From positions 124,001 through 188,000 of the forward strand of contig JAENYT010000002.1 of NCBI GenBank assembly GCA_016841665.1: 64,000 bases of DNA. Reading direction: 5' to 3'. Below, piece after piece: positions 46,984 through 56,576 of this stretch. The translations under genes were made by a program, and so were the position numbers. Position 1 is the first letter of the stretch, and each line of letters opens with the position of its first letter. A model generated the notes under the pieces. The model did no database searches. It worked only from the letters and a program-made list of their open reading frames with translations, and was not told the DNA's origin. This DNA comes from Methanobacteriota archaeon. GTDB lineage: Archaea > Halobacteriota > Methanomicrobia > Methanomicrobiales > Methanomicrobiaceae.

Positions 46984-48026
46984 GCATGCTTCCTTGTATC
47001 GACCACCACGCGCGCTCGCCCCATCAATTGCCGCAGCATCTTCCCTGTCCATGGGTACCATTCATGCGGCATTGCGTCCAGGCTTCCGGCGATCTCGACA
47101 CCCAGTTCGTCATCGCGTTCTTCAATGGCCTCCACCACCACTGATCCCGGAGCGTACGCCGCTTCGATGATCCCGTCACAATCACCGTCAACGACGCCGA
47201 ATACCGGGATCCCCCGGTGGGCACAGATATGTGCACAGACTGCGGTGGTATCGTCGCCGATACTGAGCACGCCACATACCTCCGCATCAAGCCTGCGATA
47301 GAGCTCGTGCCCGCAGTGGTCGATGACCAGAATGCGCCCCTTTCTTAGGCCTCCCGCGGCATGCCGCGCACACGACGCACGCAGGATTCCGCTCTTGCAC
47401 CAGGCTTTCGCAAGATCAAGCGGACCCCTGCGGTGGAGTTTTTCGAGACCGTGCGCCTTCGGCTCGATGCCAGCAACGCACTCGAGCATGCCGCCCGGGG
47501 CACGGAAGATCACCGATGGTGCCATGGCCTTCCCCACCACGATGCCGTTCACAAAAACCGGTTCTCCGGGGATGCATCCCCTGACGGTTCTCGTTGCGGC
47601 CTCTGTCTTCAGGTTGCTTTGTGCGTTCCTGAGCATATAGCCTGTTCTTTGTGCCAGCCGTTCCGCTAGTCCCGGGTCGCCTCCGTTCCACACCCACACC
47701 GTCTCGCACGAGCACTCGATATGGATGAGGCCGCGTGCGGGATCCATCCTCCCGGCGACGATGTCGCCGAAGACGTATCCCGACTCCTCTGACCGACCGC
47801 GGTTGACCAGAAATACATCTCCCTGTTCACGTGAAAGAATCGTGGATGGCGGTTCCGGGCAGAATTCGACCGCAAGATTTGATTCCTCCGCGGCGGTTCG
47901 GGCAATGACGCCCGCGACGACGGATCTCGAGGGTTGTATGGTTCCCATCAGCCACCCGGCCTCGCCGCTGTCGAAGACTGCCGGGCCGTGCAGGACCATG
48001 GTGAGTTCCGGGGTATTCATGTGCAT
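46980..48026 (-). CDS. Conserved archaeal protein, probably DUF2117 family
   Basis: MHMNTPELTMVLHGPAVFDSGEAGWLMG; start trimmed; 4-nt overlap with nreA. Confidence 0.6.
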   Translation of the reverse strand: MHMNTPELTMVLHGPAVFDSGEAGWLMGTIQPSRSVVAGVIARTAAEESNLAVEFCPEPPSTILSREQGDVFLVNRGRSEESGYVFGDIVAGRMDPARGLIHIECSCETVWVWNGGDPGLAERLAQRTGYMLRNAQSNLKTEAATRTVRGCIPGEPVFVNGIVVGKAMAPSVIFRAPGGMLECVAGIEPKAHGLEKLHRRGPLDLAKAWCKSGILRASCARHAAGGLRKGRILVIDHCGHELYRRLDAEVCGVLSIGDDTTAVCAHICAHRGIPVFGVVDGDCDGIIEAAYAPGSVVVEAIEERDDELGVEIAGSLDAMPHEWYPWTGKMLRQLMGRARVVVDTRKHA

Positions 48027-48093
48027 GGGGTTCCTCCAGGGATGGTAGAGCGAAATCTCTCTCTCCCCCATCCGCAGGTTCATGGTATCCGGA

Positions 48094-48780
48094 TCAATCA
48101 CCCGACGTGTTCTGGGGAAGGTAGGGAATGAGAGAGGAGGCGAGTTTTGCAATGTCGAGGGACTGCATGATGACTTTCCCGGGGCCCCTGAGTGTCGTCA
48201 GGAAGAGCCCCTCACCCCCGAAGAGCACCGTTTTCGCTCCGCCGGCAAAGGCGATGTCATAAGAGACGGTGCTCTCGAACCCCACCACGAGCCCGGTCTC
48301 GATCTTCACGACCTCGTCCGGCCCGAGTTCCATCTCAAACACATCACCGCCGCAGTGCAGGAATGCCTTCCCCTCCCCGCTGAGCCTCTGGAGGATGAAT
48401 CCTTCTCCCCCGAAAAAGCCGGATCTGATACGTTTCGTGAAGGCGACCTCAAGGTGGATCCCCTCTTCAGAACAGAGGAACGCATCTTTCTGGGCGATAA
48501 ACTCGTTGCCGTTCAGGGTGATGGGAATAATCTTGCCGGGAACATTTCCGGCGAAGGATACAAACCCGTTGCCGGCATCGGTGGTGAATTCGGTTAAAAA
48601 AAGGCTTTCCCCGGTAACAACCCTCTTCAGGCCGCCCAGAAGTCCGCCTTTCATATTGGTGTGCATCTGCATATTGCCGCTCATATTCACCATGGCGCCT
48701 GCCTCCGCACAGATGCGTTCGCCATCGTCCAGAGATATGGTGACCATCTGGAGATTATCCCCTACGATAGTGTACTGCAT
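48094..48780 (-). CDS. TIGR00266/AIM24 family protein
   Basis: MQYTIVGDNLQMVTISLDDGERICAEAGAMVNMSGNM. Confidence 0.85.
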   Translation of the reverse strand: MQYTIVGDNLQMVTISLDDGERICAEAGAMVNMSGNMQMHTNMKGGLLGGLKRVVTGESLFLTEFTTDAGNGFVSFAGNVPGKIIPITLNGNEFIAQKDAFLCSEEGIHLEVAFTKRIRSGFFGGEGFILQRLSGEGKAFLHCGGDVFEMELGPDEVVKIETGLVVGFESTVSYDIAFAGGAKTVLFGGEGLFLTTLRGPGKVIMQSLDIAKLASSLIPYLPQNTSGD

Positions 48781-48791
48781 GATGTCTCATT

Positions 48792-49019
48792 ATGGAGTTG
48801 TCGTATCCTGTGATATACAATGTGTTCGGGGAGGTCGGAGGTGTGATCGGCATAACTATAAATATTATAGTGGGATTATTATTCTTCATTCCGTATAAAA
48901 ACAAGGTACGACAGATTAACAGAACTGCTCAACGTTGCATGAAAAATACTTGCGTTCTGGAACATCGTCGCCCCAACGCAAATGCCGGGAGATACTACGG
49001 AGGAGAGATGAATGGTTGA
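48792..49019 (+). CDS. Small single-TM protein, overlaps the next ORF
   Basis: MELSYPVIYNVFGEVGGVIGITINIIVGLLFFIPYKNKVRQINRTAQRCMKN..; 8-nt overlap with 49012 start. Confidence 0.5.
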   Translation: MELSYPVIYNVFGEVGGVIGITINIIVGLLFFIPYKNKVRQINRTAQRCMKNTCVLEHRRPNANAGRYYGGEMNG

Positions 49020-49506
49020 TATTAGCCGAATACCGATTGAAATCAGGTGGAGGATAGCAACGCGCATGTTAACGTTTCTTCCGATTGCATATAACCGGGA
49101 ATTCAATGATTTCCTGGGAGAAAACTATGCGACGCTTGAGTACCCGATTTTTGAAGAAGCAGCGAAGGACATTCGCGCCATTGCCTCAGCATTCCAGTTG
49201 CCCAACCACAACGCGTACGGACTCGCCCGTACCATGGATGTCATATCGAGTGTCTTTTTCGGCCCTGGTTTTCAGGGTGAGACCCTTGAGGTATCGAATG
49301 ACAAGGCCTTGATACGGTTGACTACGTGCCCCCTCCTGAACATGGCCGAGGAGATTGGGGTGACTGCAGGACGCATACACCAGGCCTGCACCACCTGCGC
49401 GAAAGAAGCGGTTGAGTGCCTGAACCCGGAGTATACCGTCAACAGCTCTCGTTCTATGTGTCTGGGGGGGGCGTTCTGTGAAATGACAATCGAGCGGAAG
49501 GTGTAA
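49012..49506 (+). CDS. Cys-containing conserved protein, paralogue 1 (possibly ATC-hydrolase-like family)
   Basis: IPIEIRWRIATRMLTFLPIAY...LTTCPLLNMAEEIGV...C...CLGGAFCEMTIERK; paralogue of 52797..53306. Confidence 0.6.
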   Translation: MVDISRIPIEIRWRIATRMLTFLPIAYNREFNDFLGENYATLEYPIFEEAAKDIRAIASAFQLPNHNAYGLARTMDVISSVFFGPGFQGETLEVSNDKALIRLTTCPLLNMAEEIGVTAGRIHQACTTCAKEAVECLNPEYTVNSSRSMCLGGAFCEMTIERKV

Positions 49507-49609
49507 GAGCAATACCTCACTTTTTCCCTTCAGTACGCCCGCCAGCATAAAAAGCGGTGCAAATCGCACCTCGAAACCAGAACCCCGGGTATTATATTAT
49601 ATACTTTGA

Positions 49610-49637
49610 TGTACACAAATATACATTAATGTGTGCA
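49610..49637. promoter_or_regulatory. Candidate operator/promoter upstream of the ECF transporter
   Basis: TGTACACA-AATATACATTAA-TGTGTGCA imperfect inverted repeat (7/8 per arm). Confidence 0.4.
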
Positions 49638-49800
49638 AGTGTCTTATATGGCCCGACGCGTCAGTTGAATACGCCATCTCCTCTTCTTCATAAAATTGTG
49701 GTCTGCTGGCAGCAGCGAATGCGTTGCCCCGCTCGTGCGACCGCCGCACCATCCTGAATCGCCCTTGAACAATCGATAATTGCCAATATATGCGATCACT

Positions 49801-51825
49801 ATGAAATCCCAGGATATTCCTATCATCGGTATTCTTCTCGCTATCGGCGCGATCGTGAGGTATCTTTCGCTCATGATCCCGGGCCCCATCGTGTCCAACC
49901 TGGTCATTGCATTTTACTGCCTTGCCGTCATCCTCGTGATCCCGACGTTCAAAGAAGCGCTCGGCATCGGGATCGTGGCAGGGATCATCTGTGCGATGGT
50001 CAGTCATTCCATATTTCCCCCCGGCAATCTCATCAGTGAACCGGTGGGCGCCCTTGTCTGTCTTCTGACCTTCCTGCTGCTGAGAAACCATATCGCGATC
50101 TCTCCGGGAATCGCCACCTTCCTCGGAACGCTTGCCAGTGGGTGCACATTTGTTGCCGTGGCAATGCTTATGATGGCACCGGCGATTGCGTCGAATTATG
50201 GGACGATGGCGGCCTTCACCGCCACCATCATCCCGATCGTCGTCCTCACCGCTGTTGCGAACGGCATCATCGCGCAGATACTCTTTATCCCTGCCTCAAG
50301 AGCGCTCCAGCGTTTCAGGAGCGGGGATGCGGATGGCCGTGTGCGCACCCCTTCTGCGACCGTGCTCTCGTCTGCTGACGACGGGACGATTCTTGCAGCA
50401 AGAGACTTCTCCTATACCTACGAGGGAGAGGAGCGGCCGGCGCTCAGGCACGTTGATACAGCCCTGAGACGCGGCGAGGTGCTTCTCATCACCGGGCCCA
50501 CCGCGGCCGGAAAAACCACGCTCTGCCTTGCGTTTGCGGGGGTACTCCATCATGAATCCGGCGGCTCGATTTCCGGGGAGATCTCTCTGCTTGGCAGAGA
50601 ACTCGGTGAGTTCAATGGAATCGGCGAGGTAAGCCGGCATATCGGGATGATGTTTGATGATGCAGATGCCCAGCTCATCTTCACCTCGGTCGAGGAGGAG
50701 ATGCAGTCAGGGCTGGAGAACCGGGGGCTTGACCCGGAGACGATCGAGGCCAGGATTACGTCGGTCATGGAGCGTTGCGGGATAGGCGATCTGCGCATCC
50801 GGGCTCCCCACACGCTTTCCGGCGGTCAGAAGCAGCGTGTCGCGCTCGCGGTAACACTCGCCCTCGACCCGGAAATCATCATCCTGGATGAGTCCATGTC
50901 GGAGCTTGACGAGACTGCGCGGGGGCTTGTCATCTCCCTGCTCGGGGAACTGAAATCCGCCGGCAAGACCATCATCGTGGTGGATCATAGCATCGATGAT
51001 CTCTGCGCCATTGCCGACCGGGTGATCGTACTTGGAGACGGTGCAATCACGCTTCAGGGTACCCCTGAAACGATCCGGCAGCACATCACCGCGAAGAAGT
51101 CTGTACCCCGAGAACAAGTATTGGCTCCAGCACACGGCACGGCGCGCGCTCCTGTCCTCTCGGTAAAGGATCTTTGCCAGTATTATGGGTCGATTCGCGC
51201 GCTCGACGCGGTGAGTTTTGATATTTACCCCGGTGAATTTGTGGCAATTGTTGGTGAAAACGGTTCGGGGAAGACGACGCTGGTCAAGCATTTCAACGGG
51301 CTTCTCCGCCCAAAATCCGGGTCGGTAACCGTGAGCGGTTGCAATGCGGGTGCTGCGGCGGTGACCGATCTGGTCTCCCATGCGGGGCTCGTGTTCCAGA
51401 ATCCGGATACGATGCTCTTTGAAAATTCCGTCTCAGATGAGGTGGGATTCGGCGTCATGAATGTGGGAATCGAGGACGCGCAGGAACGCATCACGCAGGC
51501 ACTCGATCTCGTGCACCTCGCCGATAAAAGGTCGGTCTATCCTCGCCACCTGAGCCGGGGTGAGCGCCAGCGACTTGCGGTTGCATGCGTGCTTGCGATG
51601 CAGCCGGAGGTGATCATTCTCGATGAACCGACAACAGGACTCGATGAGGGAGAATCGAGCTATATGATGGCCCTCATGAAAGACCTGCAGCAGCGGGGAC
51701 ATACCATCGTAATGGTGACGCACAACATGCAGATCGTGGAAGCATATGCCGAACGGATCATCAGGATGCAGGGAGGACAGATTCTCAGTGACGGTCCTGT
51801 GGCACGAGGAGGTGCGTGCATATGA
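49801..51825 (+). CDS. ECF-type ABC transporter: N-terminal S-component-like membrane domain fused to two ATPase domains
   Basis: N-terminal multi-TM ~180 aa; two Walker A (GPTAAGKTT, GENGSGKTT), two signature motifs (LSGGQKQRVAL, LSRGERQRLAV). Confidence 0.85.
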   Translation: MKSQDIPIIGILLAIGAIVRYLSLMIPGPIVSNLVIAFYCLAVILVIPTFKEALGIGIVAGIICAMVSHSIFPPGNLISEPVGALVCLLTFLLLRNHIAISPGIATFLGTLASGCTFVAVAMLMMAPAIASNYGTMAAFTATIIPIVVLTAVANGIIAQILFIPASRALQRFRSGDADGRVRTPSATVLSSADDGTILAARDFSYTYEGEERPALRHVDTALRRGEVLLITGPTAAGKTTLCLAFAGVLHHESGGSISGEISLLGRELGEFNGIGEVSRHIGMMFDDADAQLIFTSVEEEMQSGLENRGLDPETIEARITSVMERCGIGDLRIRAPHTLSGGQKQRVALAVTLALDPEIIILDESMSELDETARGLVISLLGELKSAGKTIIVVDHSIDDLCAIADRVIVLGDGAITLQGTPETIRQHITAKKSVPREQVLAPAHGTARAPVLSVKDLCQYYGSIRALDAVSFDIYPGEFVAIVGENGSGKTTLVKHFNGLLRPKSGSVTVSGCNAGAAAVTDLVSHAGLVFQNPDTMLFENSVSDEVGFGVMNVGIEDAQERITQALDLVHLADKRSVYPRHLSRGERQRLAVACVLAMQPEVIILDEPTTGLDEGESSYMMALMKDLQQRGHTIVMVTHNMQIVEAYAERIIRMQGGQILSDGPVARGGACI

Positions 51826-52511
51826 GTGAGATAATGAGTTACGTCCCCGCGGGAAGTTTTCTGCACCGGATGCCGGTATTGCTTAAAATCGCTGCGATCA
51901 CAGGTATCGTCATCGCCAGTGTACTCACCCACAGCGTGGCGGTGCTTGGGACAATGGTGCTCGTCATCGGGGTTGCCGCAGGAGTTGCCGGACTGCACAG
52001 GGAACTGGTCAGGCAATTGCCCCTCCTGTTCTTTTTAAGCGTGTTCCTTCTCCTTCTCACGGTGGTGACGCTACAAAGCGGCGATACGCTCTTCCTTCTC
52101 ATTCCACCGGGCATGGGAGGATCGGCGGGAGCAATCCCCGTCACTTTGGGTGCGGTGGATTTTACTGCGGTGCTCTCGCTGCGCTTTTTTGCCATGCTCT
52201 TCGCCTTCCAGCTGCTCATCATGTCCACGAAGCCGACCGAACTCACAAACGCCCTGATCGCACTGCATCTGCCCATCGATTACGTATTGATGTTCATCAT
52301 TGCCCTGAGGTTTATTCCCAGCCTCCAGCTCGAAGGACAGCGCATCCATGAAGCCCAGATGGCCCGCGGCTATAATCCGGGGAATGGAATGCTGGGAAAG
52401 ATCCGGAGCCTTCGTCCGCTTCTCATTCCCCTCGTCTCCAATTCGCTCGCAAAAACCCGTGTGCTTGGGTTAACCATAGATATGCGGGGGTACAGGACAA
52501 GGGTGCGCTGA
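51822..52511 (+). CDS. ECF transporter T component
   Basis: Multi-TM; ALRFIPSLQLEGQRIHEAQMARGY (EcfT A-x-R-G motif). Confidence 0.9.
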   Translation: MSEIMSYVPAGSFLHRMPVLLKIAAITGIVIASVLTHSVAVLGTMVLVIGVAAGVAGLHRELVRQLPLLFFLSVFLLLLTVVTLQSGDTLFLLIPPGMGGSAGAIPVTLGAVDFTAVLSLRFFAMLFAFQLLIMSTKPTELTNALIALHLPIDYVLMFIIALRFIPSLQLEGQRIHEAQMARGYNPGNGMLGKIRSLRPLLIPLVSNSLAKTRVLGLTIDMRGYRTRVR

Positions 52512-52796
52512 GCTCAACCACGATTGCCGCATTCGCAAGGGAGGTTCGTCTCTCCCTTCCCGAGACTTTTTTCCAACAGGCACGTATTTTTCCAGCAACC
52601 ATACGGTATTGTGCAATGATCCCCCGATCAGTGCGTATGGATGTATGGTATAGAAAGTATATTGCCATATATATTTCAAATACTATATTTATCTGGGTGC
52701 TGCGGATTCCTCATTCAACGGGGGTGTTCGTGTGCACGGGCCCCGTATTGCGTGTGCCACCTCGCACGCATCGGTCGGTGCACCAGTACAATGGAG

Positions 52797-53306
52797 GAAC
52801 TTGTCGCAATGGATACTGCTGACCCGATACCAGTTGAGATGCGCTGGCGCCTCACTGCGCGCACACTGACCTATTTGCCCTTTGCCTACGAAAGGGCCCT
52901 CGGAGATGCTGTGGGAGAGGGGTATAACACAAAGGTCGGGCAGATTTTTCGGAATCTTGGACAGGAAATGTCATCGGTGGCTTTGGCATTTCGCCTTCCG
53001 ACAGGGAATGCAGCTGATCTCGCCATGGCGGTTGAGGTGCTGGTCACGGTTTTGTTCGGTCCGGGTTTCGAGGGGGAGCCGTTGGAAGCAACCGATGAAA
53101 GGGCGGTATTGCGTGTTACTCACTGCCCGTTTGTTGCCATGGCCAGAGAACTGGGAGTCAATCCCGGACATGCATACCTCGTCTGCAATGCATTCAAAAC
53201 CGCACTCGTTGAAGGCCTCAATGAAGATTACCGAGCATCGGTGCTCTGGGCACGCTGCTTCGGAAACGCCATCTGCGAAATGACAATTGAGCGAAAAGAG
53301 GAGTAG
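52797..53306 (+). CDS. Cys-containing conserved protein, paralogue 2 (possibly ATC-hydrolase-like family)
   Basis: IPVEMRWRLTARTLTYLPFAYERALGD...VTHCPFVAMARELGV...CFGNAICEMTIERKEE; start within ORF 52641..53306 is uncertain. Confidence 0.6.
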   Translation, partial: ELVAMDTADPIPVEMRWRLTARTLTYLPFAYERALGDAVGEGYNTKVGQIFRNLGQEMSSVALAFRLPTGNAADLAMAVEVLVTVLFGPGFEGEPLEATDERAVLRVTHCPFVAMARELGVNPGHAYLVCNAFKTALVEGLNEDYRASVLWARCFGNAICEMTIERKEE

Positions 53307-53409
53307 GCTACAGGGGCCTCTTCTCTTGCCACAGGAAATCCGATGCAGATGGACCAAAAGAGGGCATTCGGATTGCCTGTTCCCATCCAAAACACCGGTG
53401 AGGATCCTG

Positions 53410-54732
53410 TCAGGATCCCTGTGCCGGTAGGGAGAATATCCCCTTGAAAAATGAAACCAGCGCTGAACGGACTTCAAGGAAGATACCGGATGCACCGGAC
53501 TGCCCGGAGACAGGGGGGAGATCGGCTCCGCCATCTCCCCCGGGTCCCCTGTCGGCGAGTTTCGATTCTTTGACCGGCGGCTCGAGCGGCTGGGTCGTGG
53601 TGTGATCCGGTGCCGGCGTGGACGTGGGCGTTACGGAGGGTGTGGCATTTTCCTCTTCTGCGGCCGTTGCCTCGCGTTCAAGCGTGAAGGCATACACATT
53701 GTGCGCATCGGCAGCCACTCCGATGTTTTCCTCTTCATTCAGGCATACGAATTTGACAGGTTCGCTGGTATCGATCTCCTTGCACAGATTTCCTGCCCTA
53801 TCAAACACAAACACTTTCTTTTCGAGCGATCCTGCGGCGATATAGTTGCCTGAAGGTGTGATATCGATAGCATATATCCAGAATCCACACTGTTTTTTCC
53901 ATTTCTGCTGACCATTGCTGTCAAGCAGGTAGACGAAATTGTCGATAGAATTTTGGGTCGCATCCTTCGTGCCCACGGCGATCAGGTACTCCCCGTTTTC
54001 CACATCGGATACATCCATGGAGAGCACCTCACCATCGATCCTGCACTCCCAGCTCTCCTCGCGCTCACCTGTCTCGCCATGCAGGGCACCGATCTCGTAG
54101 ATTCTGTTCCCTGCGCCGTATATCGCATATGCGCCGTCTTCGGTCATCACGGCCATTTCGCCGCGGGCAGCATTTTCCCACCGTCCGCTTCCTGAACGGG
54201 CATTGTAGCAGTGAAGACCGTCATCTTCGACGGCAAGGATGCGGGCAGTGTTCCAGTTCAAGAGCACACTGGATGGGTGGGCCATATGTTCGATCCTCTC
54301 TTCGAGCAATTCTTCTCCTTCCCGGGCATACACGCTGCAATCTGAGCCGAGCACGAAGTAGTCTTTGCCGTCATCGGATATGGCGACTATATCAGATATC
54401 AGGACATCCTCGGTGATCTCTTCTCTCCAGGACAGTTTTCCTTCCAAGTCGATGAAATGGAGGAAATTATTGCGCAGGCCGACAATGATTGAGCCGTCTT
54501 TGATGAACTGCAGATCATCCCCCGAATGTTCATGCCACAGCAGGGTTCCTTCCCGGTCCATGCAGTAGATGCGTTCGCCGCCCGCAACGACATAGGAGCC
54601 ATCGGGAGAGAGTTCGAGGCAGCTGATTTCGTGCTCAGTGGTGCACTTCCAGAGTGCGTCGTCTGCATCCGCCGCGACAATGAGAGAAAAACACAGAACC
54701 AGGATGACCATACCGGTTTTCAAAGAGATCAT
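53410..54732 (-). CDS. Secreted PQQ/WD40-like beta-propeller protein
   Basis: Signal peptide MISLKTGMVILVLCFSLIVAADA; repeats such as CLELSPDGSYVVAGGERIYCMDREG; Pro/Thr-rich C-terminal region. Confidence 0.75.
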   Translation of the reverse strand: MISLKTGMVILVLCFSLIVAADADDALWKCTTEHEISCLELSPDGSYVVAGGERIYCMDREGTLLWHEHSGDDLQFIKDGSIIVGLRNNFLHFIDLEGKLSWREEITEDVLISDIVAISDDGKDYFVLGSDCSVYAREGEELLEERIEHMAHPSSVLLNWNTARILAVEDDGLHCYNARSGSGRWENAARGEMAVMTEDGAYAIYGAGNRIYEIGALHGETGEREESWECRIDGEVLSMDVSDVENGEYLIAVGTKDATQNSIDNFVYLLDSNGQQKWKKQCGFWIYAIDITPSGNYIAAGSLEKKVFVFDRAGNLCKEIDTSEPVKFVCLNEEENIGVAADAHNVYAFTLEREATAAEEENATPSVTPTSTPAPDHTTTQPLEPPVKESKLADRGPGGDGGADLPPVSGQSGASGIFLEVRSALVSFFKGIFSLPAQGS

Positions 54733-54885
54733 AGGGCATCAAGTATTTTGTTAATAATATAATTAAAACATAAATATTTTTCCGACCTGGTATCGCGCTT
54801 CGTGTATACGTTTCCAAAAAATCACTTCAGGAATCGGAGGACAAAATCGAAGGGACTATCGGACCTCGTTTTATACCTTTGGGTG

Positions 54886-55341
54886 ATGGACATCCATTTT
54901 TGCCGATACTATGCCAGCGATGGATACCCGCCTTCAAACCGGTACTGCAGGGAATGTCCTCACTCGTGGCGCGGGTGTGATGCACTCTGGGAACGGGTGA
55001 TCACGCTGGCTGGTTCGAGCGGAGGAAATCCTCTCTCTCTGCCTGGCACCCAGGCAGTCCTCTCTCCCCATCCCACCTCACCGCATTTTGTCAGACTGAG
55101 GGTGAATACGGTGTGGAACCTGCCCCGGGAGGATTTCCTTCACTTTATTGCGACAGGGCATGCAGGAATGGGCAGGAAAGGTGACCGGCACAATCCTCGC
55201 AGTGCTCCGAGCATGACACGGCAGGAGCCCTATGTGGGAGCCATCGTGGAACTGCTGGGAGGGTGGCAGTGTGACGAGATAGCACTCGTCAGGATGATTC
55301 AGGGAAGAGACGCCTCCGATGCGGATGCATACCGGAGTTAA
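54886..55341 (+). CDS. Hypothetical protein with N-terminal Cys cluster
   Basis: MDIHFCRYYASDGYPPSNRYCRECPHSWRGCDALW; start trimmed. Confidence 0.5.
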   Translation: MDIHFCRYYASDGYPPSNRYCRECPHSWRGCDALWERVITLAGSSGGNPLSLPGTQAVLSPHPTSPHFVRLRVNTVWNLPREDFLHFIATGHAGMGRKGDRHNPRSAPSMTRQEPYVGAIVELLGGWQCDEIALVRMIQGRDASDADAYRS

Positions 55342-55743
55342 ACAGGTACCAATACCTTTCCCGGGCTCGTGGGCCCCTCGTTCATATATTTCCGGAGAGG
55401 CCGCTGTATCGGCATCTGCATCTCCTGGTCTGCTCCCTCGTCGCGACAGAGGACACACCTGCCTGTGGGATGGGATGAAGGATATTTCCGGTCCTCCGGA
55501 ATGCGGCGAATCTTCAGATACCTGCATGGGCAGGTGAAATAATGATTTAATGCTGCTATTTTCCTTATTTAAGGTTGAATCGAGTATATTTCATGGATGG
55601 GAAAACTCTGCGTTGGAATATGAATGAAAAATATATATATTATATTATATAATATGCGAAATGTTCCACGATTATCCTGCAATAAATGGCAATGTGCAGT
55701 ACATCGGGAAAGCAGAAGAGTAAAATTCACCAGAGGTGATACA

Positions 55744-56184
55744 ATGAAACTATGGATAATATCAGGTCTGGCACTCATCGCAGTGCTGCTCCTTGTCATG
55801 CCCGCGGTTGCCTGTGACTTTCCTGACGAGCCGTTGACACAGGGATACTGGAAAAATCATCCCGAAGATTGGCCTTATTTAGAAAAATTTGACTATGAAA
55901 ACTTCTACAAGAGTGGTGACTGTTACATGGAGGTGCTGAAAACCACGACCAAGGGCAATGCGTACTACATCCTCGCTCACCAGTTCATCGCTGCCCGTCT
56001 CAACGGAGCTCCATGGACCAGTCCGGATTCAGTGGACAAGGCGTGGTGGGATGCATGGCAGCTGTTCTGTACCTATTCCCCCGATGAAGTCGCGTCATGG
56101 AAAGGGAACGATGGTGATCGACAAAAGTTCATCTGTCTCGCAGATATTCTTGACAAGTACAACAACGGTTGTTATTCCTCATAG
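55744..56184 (+). CDS. Small secreted protein with TQGYWKNH motif
   Basis: Signal peptide MKLWIISGLALIAVLLLVMPAVA; CDFPDEPLTQGYWKNHPEDWP; YILAHQFIAARLNGA; strong AT-rich promoter upstream. Confidence 0.7.
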   Translation: MKLWIISGLALIAVLLLVMPAVACDFPDEPLTQGYWKNHPEDWPYLEKFDYENFYKSGDCYMEVLKTTTKGNAYYILAHQFIAARLNGAPWTSPDSVDKAWWDAWQLFCTYSPDEVASWKGNDGDRQKFICLADILDKYNNGCYSS

Positions 56185-56317
56185 AGTATAAGGAATAATA
56201 TCTCTTCTTTTTTCGAACACTATGCAAATAAGGATTCATTATTCTCTTATATACCGGGAAATGAGAGGAATGAATCCCCAAATCATCAGAAAAACGCACG
56301 AAATTTCATGAGAAAAG

Positions 56318-56391
56318 TGGGCTCGTTGAGATTCGAACTCAAGACCTCCGCCGTGTCAAGGCGACGTCATAACCAGCTAGACCACGAGCCC
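56318..56391 (-). tRNA. tRNA-Val (anticodon GAC)
   Basis: Minus strand GGGCTCGTGGTCTAGCTGGTTATGACGTCGCCTTGACACGGCGGAGGTCTTGAGTTCGAATCTCAACGAGCCCA folds as a cloverleaf; no encoded CCA. Confidence 0.92.
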
Positions 56392-56576
56392 ATCGGTTGC
56401 GTCTTGGCGCTCTACAATATGGGACGCCGATCTATAAAAGAATTCCCTTTTCATTGCCGATAATAAGCCCGATTGCGTGCAAATGCGCTGATTCTGCACA
56501 AATGGGCTATCGTTTCGAGCAGTACGCTGCCTGAGGATTGCCACCAAAAAAGGGGAACTGTGCTGATGGGAATATT

